From: Bryobacterales bacterium
Lineage (GTDB): Bacteria; Acidobacteriota; Terriglobia; Bryobacterales; Bryobacteraceae
NCBI GenBank assembly: GCA_003162425.1
Contig: PMOK01000249.1
Location: 14,390-55,898, forward strand
DNA: 41,509 bases
Direction: 5' to 3'
In this document: piece by piece, positions 33,109 to 41,509 of the stretch
Numbering within the stretch: position 1 is the first letter of the stretch
Layout of the letters: each line of letters starts with the position of its first letter
Notes under the pieces: model-generated
Seen by the model: the letters and a program-made list of their open reading frames with translations, nothing else
Databases searched by the model: none
What the model was told of the DNA's origin: nothing
Program-made: the position numbers and the translations under genes

Positions 33109-33855
33109 ATGTTCCTTCGCGTTTCAACTGTTTTACTGGCAATAGCGGCTCTCGGCGTAGCTGATACGCTCACGCTTCGCAGTGGCCAGGTTGTTCGCGG
33201 CGAATATCTGGGAGGCGACGCCCGCCACGTCAAAATGGCGGTGGGCGATCGCGTGGAAACGTACTCGGTAGAAGATGTTTCAGACCTTTCTTTTGGAAGC
33301 GGACAGAACATGTCTTCCGACAACGACCGCCGGGACAATGTAGTGCAGGCTGCGCCCCCGGATCAGTCAGCGGCTGTCCAGCCAGCGGCTGCCCTGGCAA
33401 CGGCTGCGGCTAGCCGAGTGGTGATCCCTATCGGTACCTCTATTACCGTCCGTATGATCGATTCGATGAACTCGGAGCAAAGCCGATTGGGCGAAACTTT
33501 CCGCGCGAGCGTGGATGAACCTGTGATGGTGGATGGCCAAGTGGTGGTTCCGCGTGGTGCCGACGCCATCACCAAGCTGGTGGAAGATCAGCAATCCGGG
33601 AAAATTGCGGGCAAAGGCGATGTGTCACGGTCCAGCGGTTCGCGAGGCGCGCGATCCGCAAAAGTAATTGGTGGCACCGCGGCGCTTGGCGCCATTATCG
33701 GTGCGCTTGCGGGTGGTGGAAAGGGCGCGGCGATTGGAGCCGGTTCAGGCGCTGCAGTGGGCACCGGGGCCGAAGTGCTCACCAAAGGCCAGACTGTCAA
33801 GATTCCGTCGGAAACGCGCTTGACGTTCACCTTGCAACAGCCAGCGCAGCTATGA
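33109..33855 (+). CDS. Secreted protein with glycine-zipper segment
   Basis: A 248-residue exported protein: signal peptide (VSTVLLAIAALGVADT), a short N-terminal SH3-like stretch (LRSGQVVRGEYLGG), an alanine/glutamine-rich linker, a domain with IPIGTSITVRMIDSMNSE and VPRGADAITKLVE, and a glycine-zipper (GALAGGGKGAAIGAGSGAAVG). The C-terminal TKGQTVKIPSETRLTFTL strand is common in acidobacterial secreted proteins. Glycine zippers often pack in the outer membrane. AAGGAGG precedes the ATG. Its stop overlaps the next start (ATGA). Confidence 0.78.
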   Translation: MFLRVSTVLLAIAALGVADTLTLRSGQVVRGEYLGGDARHVKMAVGDRVETYSVEDVSDLSFGSGQNMSSDNDRRDNVVQAAPPDQSAAVQPAAALATAAASRVVIPIGTSITVRMIDSMNSEQSRLGETFRASVDEPVMVDGQVVVPRGADAITKLVEDQQSGKIAGKGDVSRSSGSRGARSAKVIGGTAALGAIIGALAGGGKGAAIGAGSGAAVGTGAEVLTKGQTVKIPSETRLTFTLQQPAQL

Positions 33856-34430
33856 GACGGCTACTTGGGGCCGCTATTCTAATAGTAATGTCTGCATACC
33901 CGGCGACTCAACATTTGATCGAAGGCGCGGCGCAAAGCCCCGTGCGAGTGGTGATCTATGAGGATCTCCAATGCCCGGATTGCGCGGATTTCCGCGTGAT
34001 GTTGGATGAGAAATTGCTTCCGCGCTACGCCGCCACGGTCCGGTTCGAGCATCGCGATTTTCCGCTCGCCAAGCACGCCTGGGCGCGGAAAGCCGCCATT
34101 GCAGCGCGGTTCTTTGAGGAGAATAAACCGGGCCTTGGCCTCGCGTACCGGAAATATTCCTTGATGAACCTGCGCGAGATCACGGCGGACAATTTCAACG
34201 ATCGTCTTTCCCGATTCGCCAAAGACCACGGAGTGGATCCTGCGAAGGCTGTGGCCTCTCTCGACGACGCGCGCTTGGCCGCACTGGTGGAGGAAGATTA
34301 CCAGGAAGGCGTGGCGCGCGGCATCGCCCACACTCCCACGGTTCTGGTCAACGGACGACCATTCGTCGAGACCATCGTCGTGGAAGACGTTGCCAAAGCT
34401 ATCGACGCCGAACTTGCCGCAGCCAAATAA
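33852..34430 (+). CDS. DsbA-like thioredoxin-fold protein
   Basis: A 192-residue exported thiol protein. After a short signal segment (LGAAILIVMSAYPA) the fold starts with VRVVIYEDLQCPDCADF, so the active site is CPDC. The helical insert and the cis-proline loop (HTPTVLVNGRPF) match the DsbA/DsbG-like disulfide family that moves disulfides in the periplasm. The gene overlaps the preceding one by 4 bases and the next one (SDR) by 41. Its partner protein is unknown. Confidence 0.9.
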   Translation: MRRLLGAAILIVMSAYPATQHLIEGAAQSPVRVVIYEDLQCPDCADFRVMLDEKLLPRYAATVRFEHRDFPLAKHAWARKAAIAARFFEENKPGLGLAYRKYSLMNLREITADNFNDRLSRFAKDHGVDPAKAVASLDDARLAALVEEDYQEGVARGIAHTPTVLVNGRPFVETIVVEDVAKAIDAELAAAK

Positions 34431-35160
34431 ACCCGTCGCTCTGGTAACCGGCGCGAGCCGTGGAATTGGCCGAGCCATCGCAGTGGAACTTTCGAAATCT
34501 CACTTGGTGGTAGCCACCTACCGTGAGAATCAGGAAGCAGCCGAGTCGCTACGCCAGGAGACCGGCGCTGAGATTATCCGGAGCGATATCGGTTCTTCCC
34601 GCGATCGCGACGAACTGGTAGCACAGCTAAGAGCGAACTACACCAGTTTAGACCTGCTGGTGAACAATGCTGGCATCGCGCCTCGCGAACGCCGCGATAT
34701 GTTGGAAGCCACCGAATCGAGTTACGACGAGCTGCTTCGAACCAACCTGAAAGGCCCGCATTTCCTGACCCAGCAGATCGCCCGTTGGATGATTGAGCAG
34801 CGCCGCGGCCGGATCGTCTTCATCACATCCATCTCGAGTTACACTGCGTCCACCAATCGCGCCGAATATTGTATTTCGAAGGCGGGCCTTAGCATGAGCG
34901 CCGCGTTATTTGCGCTACGGCTGGCTGCGGACAACGTACAGGTTTTCGAGATCCGCCCAGGCATTGTGCGCACGGACATGATCGCCGCGGTGGAAAAAAG
35001 CTACGAGGATAAAATCGCAGCCGGTCTGCTCCCCCAGCGTCGTATGGGAGAACCGCAAGACGTGGCGCGTGTGATCCGCGCCATCGCCGACGGATTGCTG
35101 GATTATTCTACCGGCCAGGTGATCGATGTGGACGGCGGGTTCCATATAAGAGGCTTGTAG
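34390..35160 (+). CDS. SDR-family oxidoreductase (3-ketoacyl reductase-like)
   Basis: A short-chain dehydrogenase of about 256 residues. TGASRGIGR is the NAD(P) loop, NNAGIAP the adenine-side turn, and SISSYTASTNRAEYCISKAG holds the Ser, Tyr and Lys of the catalytic set. The end TGQVIDVDGGFHIRGL is standard for FabG-like SDRs. The substrate is unknown. The start is doubtful: TTG at 34390 or TTG at 34414, both inside the DsbA-like gene; the later one leaves a short, more typical N-terminus. Confidence 0.9.
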   Translation: MPKLSTPNLPQPNKPVALVTGASRGIGRAIAVELSKSHLVVATYRENQEAAESLRQETGAEIIRSDIGSSRDRDELVAQLRANYTSLDLLVNNAGIAPRERRDMLEATESSYDELLRTNLKGPHFLTQQIARWMIEQRRGRIVFITSISSYTASTNRAEYCISKAGLSMSAALFALRLAADNVQVFEIRPGIVRTDMIAAVEKSYEDKIAAGLLPQRRMGEPQDVARVIRAIADGLLDYSTGQVIDVDGGFHIRGL

Positions 35161-35171
35161 CTCGTGCCACA

Positions 35172-36434
35172 ATGTACCCAATGCCCCGCAAGTTCTTCGG
35201 CCGGTGGATCGCCGCAGCCACCTTCATAACATTTGGACTGTCCGTCGGCATTCCGTACTACAACATCGGATTCTTCTACGATTACTTCCAGCGGGAGTTC
35301 CACTGGTCGCGCGCCGACATCACGCTCGGCTTTCCGTTGGCCGCCGCGCTGACCATCTGGTTCGGCCCCATCGTCATCCATCGTTTTAGCCCGCGCAAGT
35401 TGATTCTGGTGGGAACAATCCTCACCATCGTCGCGTTAACCGGGTTCGCCAACATGGGCGGCGCGCTATTCGTCTATTACGGTTTCTGGGTGCTCTACAC
35501 CATTGGCTACATCCTCTCCGGCCCGATTCCGCATCAGTTGATCGTTTCGCATTGGTTCCGGCTGAATCGCGGAAAAGCCATGGGCATCGTCTATGTCGGC
35601 GTGGGACTGATGGGATCGCTCGGCTCGTTTCTGGTGAAGCCGCTCACCGAGAAGTTCGGTTATCACGCGGCTCTGATGGTGCTGGCGGCCCTGATTTTAT
35701 TGGCTTGGCCCATCGTGCTGTTTGTCTTGAAAGACAGGCCTTCGGACATCGGCCAAAATCCCGACGGCGCCGCCGAGGCTCCCGCTGAAACCAAAATCCA
35801 GTCCCACACTTTTGGGCAGTTGCTGGGAAGTTGGCCTTTCTGGCTGCTGCTAATCGGCAGCTTCTGCTCCATAGGATCCATCGGCGCTGTCAATTTTCAC
35901 ATGAAGTTCGTGTTTCTCGACGCGGGCTTCCAGAAAGGGCCCAGCGTGGATGCCGCCTGGCGCACCGCTTCGGTCCTGGTGCTGTGGTCCAGCATTGGCG
36001 GGCGTTTGCTGATTGGCGGCCTGGCGGATCGATTCTCGAAAAAGTGGGTCATGACAGGCACATATTTCCTGGTGGCGGGGACCATTCCGATCCTGCTGAT
36101 GGTCCGGCCCTCCAACGAAACATTCCTGTACGCCTTCGCGGTTTTGTTCGGATTCGGAATGGGCGCCGATTACATGCTGATCCCGCTGATGGCCGCCGAG
36201 CAGTTCGGTGTGAACTCGCTGGCTCGAGCGATGGCCGTGATTCTGCCAGTGAACACTATCGGGCAGACTTGGTTTCCATACTTTGTTTCCATCTTGCGGG
36301 ACCAGGCAGGAAATTATACGATCGCCATGGGGACCGTGCTCGCGGTGGCTCTGATCGGAGCGTTAGCGATCTCCATTCTGCCGCGCCACGAAGCGCGTTA
36401 CCGAACCGCGACCGTAAGGGAGTCGGTGCTCTGA
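35172..36434 (+). CDS. MFS transporter
   Basis: A 420-residue protein with about 12 hydrophobic helices and the cytoplasmic loop expected between helices 6 and 7 (KDRPSDIGQNPDG). Motif-A-like GGLADRFSKKW sits between helices 8 and 9, and LTEKFGYHAAL lies between helices 5 and 6. The overall look is that of the OFA/monocarboxylate-like branch. It starts 11 bases after the SDR gene, so the two may share a transcript, for example uptake of an SDR substrate. The stop lies 6 bases from the convergent TonB-domain gene. The substrate is unknown. Confidence 0.87.
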   Translation: MYPMPRKFFGRWIAAATFITFGLSVGIPYYNIGFFYDYFQREFHWSRADITLGFPLAAALTIWFGPIVIHRFSPRKLILVGTILTIVALTGFANMGGALFVYYGFWVLYTIGYILSGPIPHQLIVSHWFRLNRGKAMGIVYVGVGLMGSLGSFLVKPLTEKFGYHAALMVLAALILLAWPIVLFVLKDRPSDIGQNPDGAAEAPAETKIQSHTFGQLLGSWPFWLLLIGSFCSIGSIGAVNFHMKFVFLDAGFQKGPSVDAAWRTASVLVLWSSIGGRLLIGGLADRFSKKWVMTGTYFLVAGTIPILLMVRPSNETFLYAFAVLFGFGMGADYMLIPLMAAEQFGVNSLARAMAVILPVNTIGQTWFPYFVSILRDQAGNYTIAMGTVLAVALIGALAISILPRHEARYRTATVRESVL

Positions 36435-36440
36435 CGGGAC

Positions 36441-36770
36441 TCACTTTTCCTTGGGCAACTGAAACGCGAGCGTAACCTCGCTCGACGCCGGCAGCGGCCC
36501 GTCTTTCGAGTACTTCCACTGTTTCACCGCCGCCAGCGCCGCGTCGCGTAATTCTTTCGGACCACTGATGACCCAAGGATCATGAACCGCGCCCTCCTCG
36601 TTGATTTCGATATGCAGCACGACATCGCCCTCGATTTTTTTATCCCTAGCTTCCTGCGGGTATTTGGGTGCGACGGAATGAAGCAGCTTCAGCGTTTGTT
36701 GCGTCTGTGATGTAGCCCATCCCGCGAACGCAACCACTCCGGCAAGTATCAATAAAGATCGTCTTGGCAT
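36441..36770 (-). CDS. TonB C-terminal-domain protein
   Basis: A 109-residue exported protein: signal peptide (SLLILAGVVAFAGWATS) and one TonB-type C-terminal domain (SVAPKYPQEARDKKIEGDVV, then AVKQWKYSKD). It has no N-terminal anchor or long linker, so it cannot act as classical TonB. It resembles the two such domains of the M56 protein just upstream, possibly as a split-off copy. AGGAG lies 5 bases before the ATG at 36770. It lies 8 bases after the M56 stop and probably belongs to the same operon. Confidence 0.85.
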   Translation of the reverse strand: MPRRSLLILAGVVAFAGWATSQTQQTLKLLHSVAPKYPQEARDKKIEGDVVLHIEINEEGAVHDPWVISGPKELRDAALAAVKQWKYSKDGPLPASSEVTLAFQLPKEK

Positions 36771-36778
36771 AGCGGCTC

Positions 36779-38551
36779 CTATTGACTCAGCGTGAAGTTT
36801 ACGTCCACTTGAGTCATAACCTCCACCGGATCGCCATTGAGCAACGTTGGCTTGTAGACCCATTGCTGTACCGCATCCTTAGCGGCCTGAGCCAGCACTG
36901 GATCTCCGGACACCAGCGTCACATTCTGTACTCTTCCGTCTTTACCGATGACAACTGTGAAGCGGACGCTGCCCTGGACGCGGTTCGCCTTCGCCTCGGG
37001 CGGATAAATCGGAGTCACTTTTTGAACCAGATTGGCGGCCTCCGCGTTCCCGCCCACGCGGATCCTCTTAGGAGCCTCACCCGGTCCAGCGTTATTAAGC
37101 GCAATGAAAATCATCGAGCCAGTTTTGTCCGCATTTGGATGTATCGTGACCCTCAGATGTTCGTCCACCTCTTTGAGCGCGGCCGACAGATCGTTCAGCG
37201 CGCTCTGGGTGATCCGATCGCCTTCGCGCAGCGGCAAGTGACCTTCGAGCTTCTGCTTGATAGAATCCGGCGCCTGGATGAACAGGCGGTCCAGCCTGGC
37301 TTGGTCTTCGGGAGGCGCCATCAAAGTTCCCGGCATGGCCTCAGCTGCAGGCAACTTGAAATTGATGCTGACCTGAGTTTTGGGCTGAGCCTCGCTGGCA
37401 AAATGCCATTCCAGGACCGACTGTAGCGCCGCCCCGCGCAACTCTTCCGGCCCGCTGAGTACGCGCGCGTCGGTAACGGTTCCTGTTTCGCTTAAGGTAA
37501 GCTCCAGCGCCACCGTCCCTTCAATGTGCTTGGCTAGCGCATTCTTCGGATACTGCACGGCCGCGCGGTGAAGAAGCGGCAACGGACCGGAGTGCACCGT
37601 GATGTTGGACGAATCGTTTTCCTGCGGCGCGGCCTGCAACGGGAACGAACGCACGCCCAACCATGCGGTTAGCGTGAGCACGGCCGCGAACGCAGCCAGC
37701 GAGGAAGTCAATCGGAATTTAGACATGGAAACCTCTTTCAGCAATGAAGCTACTCGTTTTTGTAGATGCCGCTTTCTCAAGAACGGCGAGGCCGGCGCCA
37801 GGTCGAAACCGGCGCGGGACGCGGCCAAGGCCAGCAACGATTCCAGGTATTGATCGCGCGAATTCAAAATGGCCACCACTTCGCGATCCACCGCTTCCTC
37901 GCGCGCCAATTGGATTTCCGCAATCATCCACCACATCGCTGGATGGAACCAGAACAGCGATAAGATGCACTCTTCGATTACCGTGAATAGCCAGTCATGC
38001 CTGCGCACGTGGACCAATTCGTGGCAGGCAATGGATGCGTCCTCGAGACACGCTTCCGGAAGAAGAATCACTGGACGCAGAAAACCGAACGTGACGGGGC
38101 CTGAGACCTCGGCCGACACCTGCACATCGGCGAAGACTCCCAGCCGCCGCTGTAATTCGTCAAAGGCGCCAGGCACGAAAGTGGAATTGCGGCGATATTG
38201 CCGCAGCTTCCACAGCCCCAGTCCAATGATCCCGAATCGAACCGCCGCGCCCGTTCCCACCAGCAGAAGAACGATTCCCACTACAGGGAAACCCATACCG
38301 CGTGAACCCGCCGCCGCACCAGCCGCCATCGCAGGTCCCATTGATATTTGAACGTTGCCGCTCGTCTTCGCGGTGAGCCACGGCTGAATAGCTGGAAGCG
38401 CTAGACAGGCCGCGATCAAGGCCTGCCAACACATCAAACGGATTGTTGGAATGCGGATTTGAAGCAGGCGCAGAAGCAACGCGCCAGCCGCAGCCACGCC
38501 CGCAATCTGCAAGCTATAGAAAGCCAAATTCTGCAACCATAAGCCGGGCAT
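36779..38551 (-). CDS. M56 (BlaR1-like) sensor peptidase with two TonB-type domains
   Basis: A 590-residue membrane protein. An N-terminal set of four hydrophobic helices frames a zinc site: CHELVH is the HExxH, and AREEAVDREVV the downstream glutamate region. This is the BlaR1/MecR1 M56 peptidase. Next is a membrane helix (SSLAAFAAVLTLTAWLGV). A periplasmic part follows with two TonB-like domains (HRAAVQYPKNALAKHIEG... and KVTPIYPPEAKANRVQG...) instead of a penicillin sensor. The family cleaves the partner repressor after a signal. The partner BlaI gene ends 1 base before this ATG. What it senses is unknown. Confidence 0.9.
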   Translation of the reverse strand: MPGLWLQNLAFYSLQIAGVAAAGALLLRLLQIRIPTIRLMCWQALIAACLALPAIQPWLTAKTSGNVQISMGPAMAAGAAAGSRGMGFPVVGIVLLLVGTGAAVRFGIIGLGLWKLRQYRRNSTFVPGAFDELQRRLGVFADVQVSAEVSGPVTFGFLRPVILLPEACLEDASIACHELVHVRRHDWLFTVIEECILSLFWFHPAMWWMIAEIQLAREEAVDREVVAILNSRDQYLESLLALAASRAGFDLAPASPFLRKRHLQKRVASLLKEVSMSKFRLTSSLAAFAAVLTLTAWLGVRSFPLQAAPQENDSSNITVHSGPLPLLHRAAVQYPKNALAKHIEGTVALELTLSETGTVTDARVLSGPEELRGAALQSVLEWHFASEAQPKTQVSINFKLPAAEAMPGTLMAPPEDQARLDRLFIQAPDSIKQKLEGHLPLREGDRITQSALNDLSAALKEVDEHLRVTIHPNADKTGSMIFIALNNAGPGEAPKRIRVGGNAEAANLVQKVTPIYPPEAKANRVQGSVRFTVVIGKDGRVQNVTLVSGDPVLAQAAKDAVQQWVYKPTLLNGDPVEVMTQVDVNFTLSQ

Positions 38552-38552
38552 C

Positions 38553-38930
38553 TCACGCCTCCTTTCGGCGAATCATGTGCGTGATCTCTTCCAGATCTTT
38601 CTGGGAAAGCCGCCGGTCTTCGATCAAATGCACCAAGAGAGGCTCAGCCGAGCCATTGAATACCCGGTTCACAAACTCTCGGACCATGCCCTTGATCACC
38701 TGGTTCTTAGGCTTCGCCGGACGATAGATATAGGCCCGGTCCTCCTGCGTCTTGAGCAGATACTTTTTCTGTTCCAGGATTTTCATCATGGTCATCACGG
38801 TGGTGTAGGCGATCTTGCGGCGCTCGAGCAGCTCCTCATAAACATCCCGCACGGTGGCCACCTCACGCGCCCAGACAATCTTCATGATCTCCAGCTCCTG
38901 CTCGGTCAAGGTCGGGCTTTTTGGTCGCAT
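38553..38930 (-). CDS. BlaI/MecI-family repressor
   Basis: A 125-residue winged-helix repressor: TEQELEIMKIVWAREVATVRDV and KIAYTTVMTMMKILEQKKYL form the DNA-binding wing, and the rest is the dimer helix that M56 proteases cut. The gene is followed directly by its M56 partner. It should repress its own operon and perhaps the divergent ADOP gene by binding the palindromes that touch its start codon. No ribosome site is visible upstream of the ATG at 38930, so translation may be leaderless. Confidence 0.94.
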   Translation of the reverse strand: MRPKSPTLTEQELEIMKIVWAREVATVRDVYEELLERRKIAYTTVMTMMKILEQKKYLLKTQEDRAYIYRPAKPKNQVIKGMVREFVNRVFNGSAEPLLVHLIEDRRLSQKDLEEITHMIRRKEA

Positions 38931-38950
38931 ACTAATTATTTAGTACTAAA
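38930..38950. promoter_or_regulatory. Likely BlaI operator
   Basis: TACTAA-TTAT-TTAGTA (38930-38945) and the 12-base perfect palindrome TTTAGTACTAAA (38939-38950) overlap. They cover the first bases upstream of the blaI-like start and lie between it and the divergent ADOP gene. BlaI/MecI sites are dyads built on TACnnnGTA-type halves, and these fit that style. Confidence 0.65.
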
Positions 38951-39017
38951 CGAGCCAAATGTCAAGCGGAAAACGTACCCCCTTGAATTCTCAGGGGCGC
39001 TGTGCCAGACTGCTGCC

Positions 39018-41471
39018 ATGCTGCGCGACCTGAAATACGCCATCCGGGTTCTCTTCAAGGCCAAGGCTTCTACCGCGACCGTCGTCACCATACTGGCGCT
39101 GACCATTGGCGCCACCACCGCCGTGTTTACGTTCCTGGATCGCCTGCTATTCCAGCCGCTGCCCGTTCCAAAGCCGTCGCAGTTGGTGCTGGTCACAGAA
39201 TGGGGCCGTGTGGTTGGACGCGGCGACGAGCTCAGAAACGGGCAGACATCCTCATACGAGGGTTATTCCTACTTTCGCGACCGCAACCAGACCTCAGAAC
39301 TGGCGGCCGAAGCAGTGCTGGCCATTCGCGAGCGGCGCGCACACCAGCGAATGGAGCATCCCGCCCAGGCAACCGCCGTTTCAGGGAATTTCTTCGATGT
39401 CCTGGGTGTGCGTCCAAACTTGGGACGCCTTCTCAGCCCTGCCGACGATATCCGCGGAGGCACCTCGCTTGTAGCCGTCGCGAGCCACAGTTTTTGGCGC
39501 AGGCGCTACAATCAGGCGCCGGGCGCGCTCGCGAGCATCATGTATCTCAACAACGTGCCCTTCACCATCGTGGGGGTGTTGCCCGCCGGCTTTTACGGCA
39601 TCCGCAAGGGAGATGATCCCGATCTCTACGTGCCACTTGGAAGCCTGCCGGCGCTCTTCAGCTTCGACCCGCTCACTGAGGGAGGCGGCTTCATGGAGGT
39701 GTTTGGCAGGTTGAAGCCTGGAGTTTCCGCGATCCAGGCTCAAAGCAATCTCCAGGTACTGTTGAAGCAACACCTCACCGTGCAGATCGCGGAACGCAAA
39801 AGCGCAGACTTCGCAAGAGAAGTCGCTGGTTCGCGCATTGAGCTGCAGAACGGAGCAGCCGGCTATGCCGGCACGGAAGGAGAGAAACGGCGTTCGCTGT
39901 TCCTGCTCTCGGCGATTGTCGGGCTGTTGCTGCTGGTGGGTTGCGCCAACGTCGCGTGTCTCATGATTGCCCGCGGCGTGGCGCGAAGGCGCGAAATCTC
40001 TATCCGTTTTTCGCTCGGCGCAAGCAAGACGCACATTCTCCGGCAATCCCTGACGGAGAGCTGCCTGTTGTCGCTACTGGGTGGAACCGCCGGACTGGCT
40101 GTCGCATTTTGGGCGGACCGTTTGCTGCTGATCGCGTTCGAATGGAAGGAGCGCCCCATCGATCTTTCTCCCGATTGGCGCGTCCTGACATTCGGGCTCG
40201 GGGTATCGCTGGCGACCGGCATTCTGGTCGGTCTGCTGCCGGCCGTCCAACTGCTCCGAGGCGCGCGCGTCGCGCTCAATCAGGAAAGCACGGCGCCGCG
40301 CTTGCTCTCTGGAAGAGTGCTGGTGGTGGTTGAGATCGCTCTATCGCTGATGATGGTGGCGGGCGCGGCCGAATTCACACGCAGCTTTCAGAATCTGCGC
40401 TCGGTGCCCGCCGGATTTTCTCCGGACCATGTTTCGGTCGTCCGACTGACTTCGGGACAAGATCCGGACCAGGAGCGGGCTGCCCCCGTCCGTGAGGCGC
40501 TGGGCCTGGTGGACTCGCTGCGTCGCGCACGAGGGGTGGAATCGGCTGGATTATCGGATTTCGTCGCATTCAACGATAGCTCCGCCGGTATCTCGATGAC
40601 GAAACCCGGCGTTCCCGTTGATCGCAGGCAATATTCGAATGTGTTGCACGTGGACCAAGGTTACTTCAATACACTCCGAATACATTTGCTCACCGGCCGG
40701 CCCTTCGAACCTCGCGATACCGAGGGCGCTCCCAACGTCGCCATTCTGAACGAGCGGGCGGCGCGACGCTTGTTCCCAAATCAGAACCCTGTGGGTCATA
40801 GCATCCTCCTGGGCTCTCCTGCGATCCAAACGCAAGTGATCGGCGTGGTGAATGACACCAAGTCCGGAAGCCTCGCCGAGCAAGCTCCGGAAATTGTGTT
40901 CGTGCCCCTGCTGCAAGGAACCGAGCACAGTTCGGACGTGATTGTGCAGATTCGCAGTTCGTTAAGCCCCGGAGCTCTAGCGTCCATTCTGCAATCCCGA
41001 ATTCGCGCCGGGCATCTGCCCGTGACGGTCCAATCCGCGAGCACACTCCAGGACGAAATAGCCGCAACTCTGCACAGCGACCGTCTTCGCATGCAAGTCT
41101 CCAGCCTTTTCGGAGCGCTGGCCCTGTTACTGATCATTGTTGGATTGTATGGATTGATGGCTTATTCCGTAGTCCGGCGCACACGCGAAATCGGAATTCG
41201 GATGGCCGTTGGATCGGCGCCAGCTGGTATCGTTCGGCTGGTGCTGAATGAGAGCATGCGTCTGGTGTTGTTCGGCGTGATCGTCGGCATTCCCGGCGCT
41301 GTCGCGTTCACGAAAGCCGCTTCGAGCATGCTGTTCGGACTCTCGCCCGTAGATCCCGCCAGTCTTGCATTGGCTGCCTTCGTTCTGGCGATCACCGGCA
41401 TTGCCGCGAGCGCCGCTCCAGCGTGGCGGGCTGCTCACCTGGATCCCGTGAGTGCATTGCGCGTGGAGTAG
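39018..41471 (+). CDS. ADOP-type (MacB/FtsX-like) orphan permease
   Basis: An 817-residue membrane protein of the acidobacterial duplicated orphan permease family. A first helix (TVVTILALTIGATTAVFTFL) is followed by a large MacB-type periplasmic domain (about 60-280), then three FtsX helices (about 290-440), a second such domain (about 450-680), and a final FtsX set ending in PAWRAAHLDPVSALRVE. No ATPase partner lies nearby, as usual for this group. The ATG at 39018 is chosen; an upstream in-frame extension lies antisense to the BlaI gene. It is divergent from the BlaI operon and may share its regulation. Substrate unknown. Confidence 0.92.
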   Translation: MLRDLKYAIRVLFKAKASTATVVTILALTIGATTAVFTFLDRLLFQPLPVPKPSQLVLVTEWGRVVGRGDELRNGQTSSYEGYSYFRDRNQTSELAAEAVLAIRERRAHQRMEHPAQATAVSGNFFDVLGVRPNLGRLLSPADDIRGGTSLVAVASHSFWRRRYNQAPGALASIMYLNNVPFTIVGVLPAGFYGIRKGDDPDLYVPLGSLPALFSFDPLTEGGGFMEVFGRLKPGVSAIQAQSNLQVLLKQHLTVQIAERKSADFAREVAGSRIELQNGAAGYAGTEGEKRRSLFLLSAIVGLLLLVGCANVACLMIARGVARRREISIRFSLGASKTHILRQSLTESCLLSLLGGTAGLAVAFWADRLLLIAFEWKERPIDLSPDWRVLTFGLGVSLATGILVGLLPAVQLLRGARVALNQESTAPRLLSGRVLVVVEIALSLMMVAGAAEFTRSFQNLRSVPAGFSPDHVSVVRLTSGQDPDQERAAPVREALGLVDSLRRARGVESAGLSDFVAFNDSSAGISMTKPGVPVDRRQYSNVLHVDQGYFNTLRIHLLTGRPFEPRDTEGAPNVAILNERAARRLFPNQNPVGHSILLGSPAIQTQVIGVVNDTKSGSLAEQAPEIVFVPLLQGTEHSSDVIVQIRSSLSPGALASILQSRIRAGHLPVTVQSASTLQDEIAATLHSDRLRMQVSSLFGALALLLIIVGLYGLMAYSVVRRTREIGIRMAVGSAPAGIVRLVLNESMRLVLFGVIVGIPGAVAFTKAASSMLFGLSPVDPASLALAAFVLAITGIAASAAPAWRAAHLDPVSALRVE

Positions 41472-41509
41472 CAGCCTCGGATACCTAGTATTCTGAATTG
41501 AATGAAAGC

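Noticed and set aside
38577..39017. N-terminal extension of the ADOP permease
   Set aside because: The extra 147 codons are antisense to the BlaI-like gene; the normal permease start (LRDLKYAIR) begins at the ATG at 39018.

Overview
The window looks like a chromosome segment of an Acidobacteriota bacterium, most likely from the Solibacter/Bryobacter lineage. The reasons are two secreted proteins with the TIGR03437 C-terminal domain typical of Solibacter, a MacB-like orphan permease of the ADOP type (acidobacterial duplicated orphan permease), a BlaI/M56 pair whose M56 protein carries TonB-type C-terminal domains, and moderately high GC. These calls come from reading the sequence; no database search was possible.

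Layout, left to right. 0.3-3.2 kb: a PAS/HisKA_2 histidine kinase and a sigma-54-type response regulator, followed by an orphan FitA-like antitoxin on the opposite strand. 3.57-8.8 kb: a promoter, a fluoride (crcB) riboswitch with a switching hairpin, and six tightly packed co-directional genes. These encode a cation/proton-antiporter-like protein, a CrcB/Fluc fluoride channel, a double DUF190 protein, a single DUF190 protein, a P-loop ATPase and a dynamin-like GTPase. The last two are not standard fluoride-resistance genes, and this array is the best candidate here for an undescribed system. 8.8-13.9 kb: a multi-hairpin repeat, a PH-like hypothetical protein, a large secreted TIGR03437 protein, then decaying DNA with NHL-repeat and arsenate-reductase fragments around one small secreted protein.

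13.9-17.2 kb: an exosortase sorting unit. It holds an ice-binding-domain protein with an IPTLxxW-like C-terminal tail, exosortase H and its membrane partner. A second ice-binding-domain protein, with a PEP-CTERM-like tail, faces them. 18-20.2 kb: a cyclic-nucleotide-binding/DUF2383 fusion, a CoA-binding protein, a small acidobacterial protein and a GIY-YIG protein.

20.3-26.6 kb: a tRNA-Cys integration region. It contains a broken tyrosine integrase and two displaced copies of the tRNA-Cys 3' part, about 2 kb and 3 kb apart and in the same orientation as the intact tRNA-Cys. Cargo between them includes a Fic-family protein with a winged-helix-like N-terminus, a broken HTH gene and secreted proteins.

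26.7-41.5 kb: mostly ordinary genes. They encode a CocE-type hydrolase, a glycosyltransferase, a YggS-type PLP protein, a PD-(D/E)XK-like protein with a DUF697-like partner, a glycine-zipper secreted protein, a DsbA-like thioredoxin, an SDR, an MFS carrier, a TonB-domain protein, M56/BlaI and the ADOP permease. Two intact and one degenerate copy of a GTGGGGC-bounded multi-hairpin element lie in intergenic DNA at 8.8, 32.9 and 30.5 kb.
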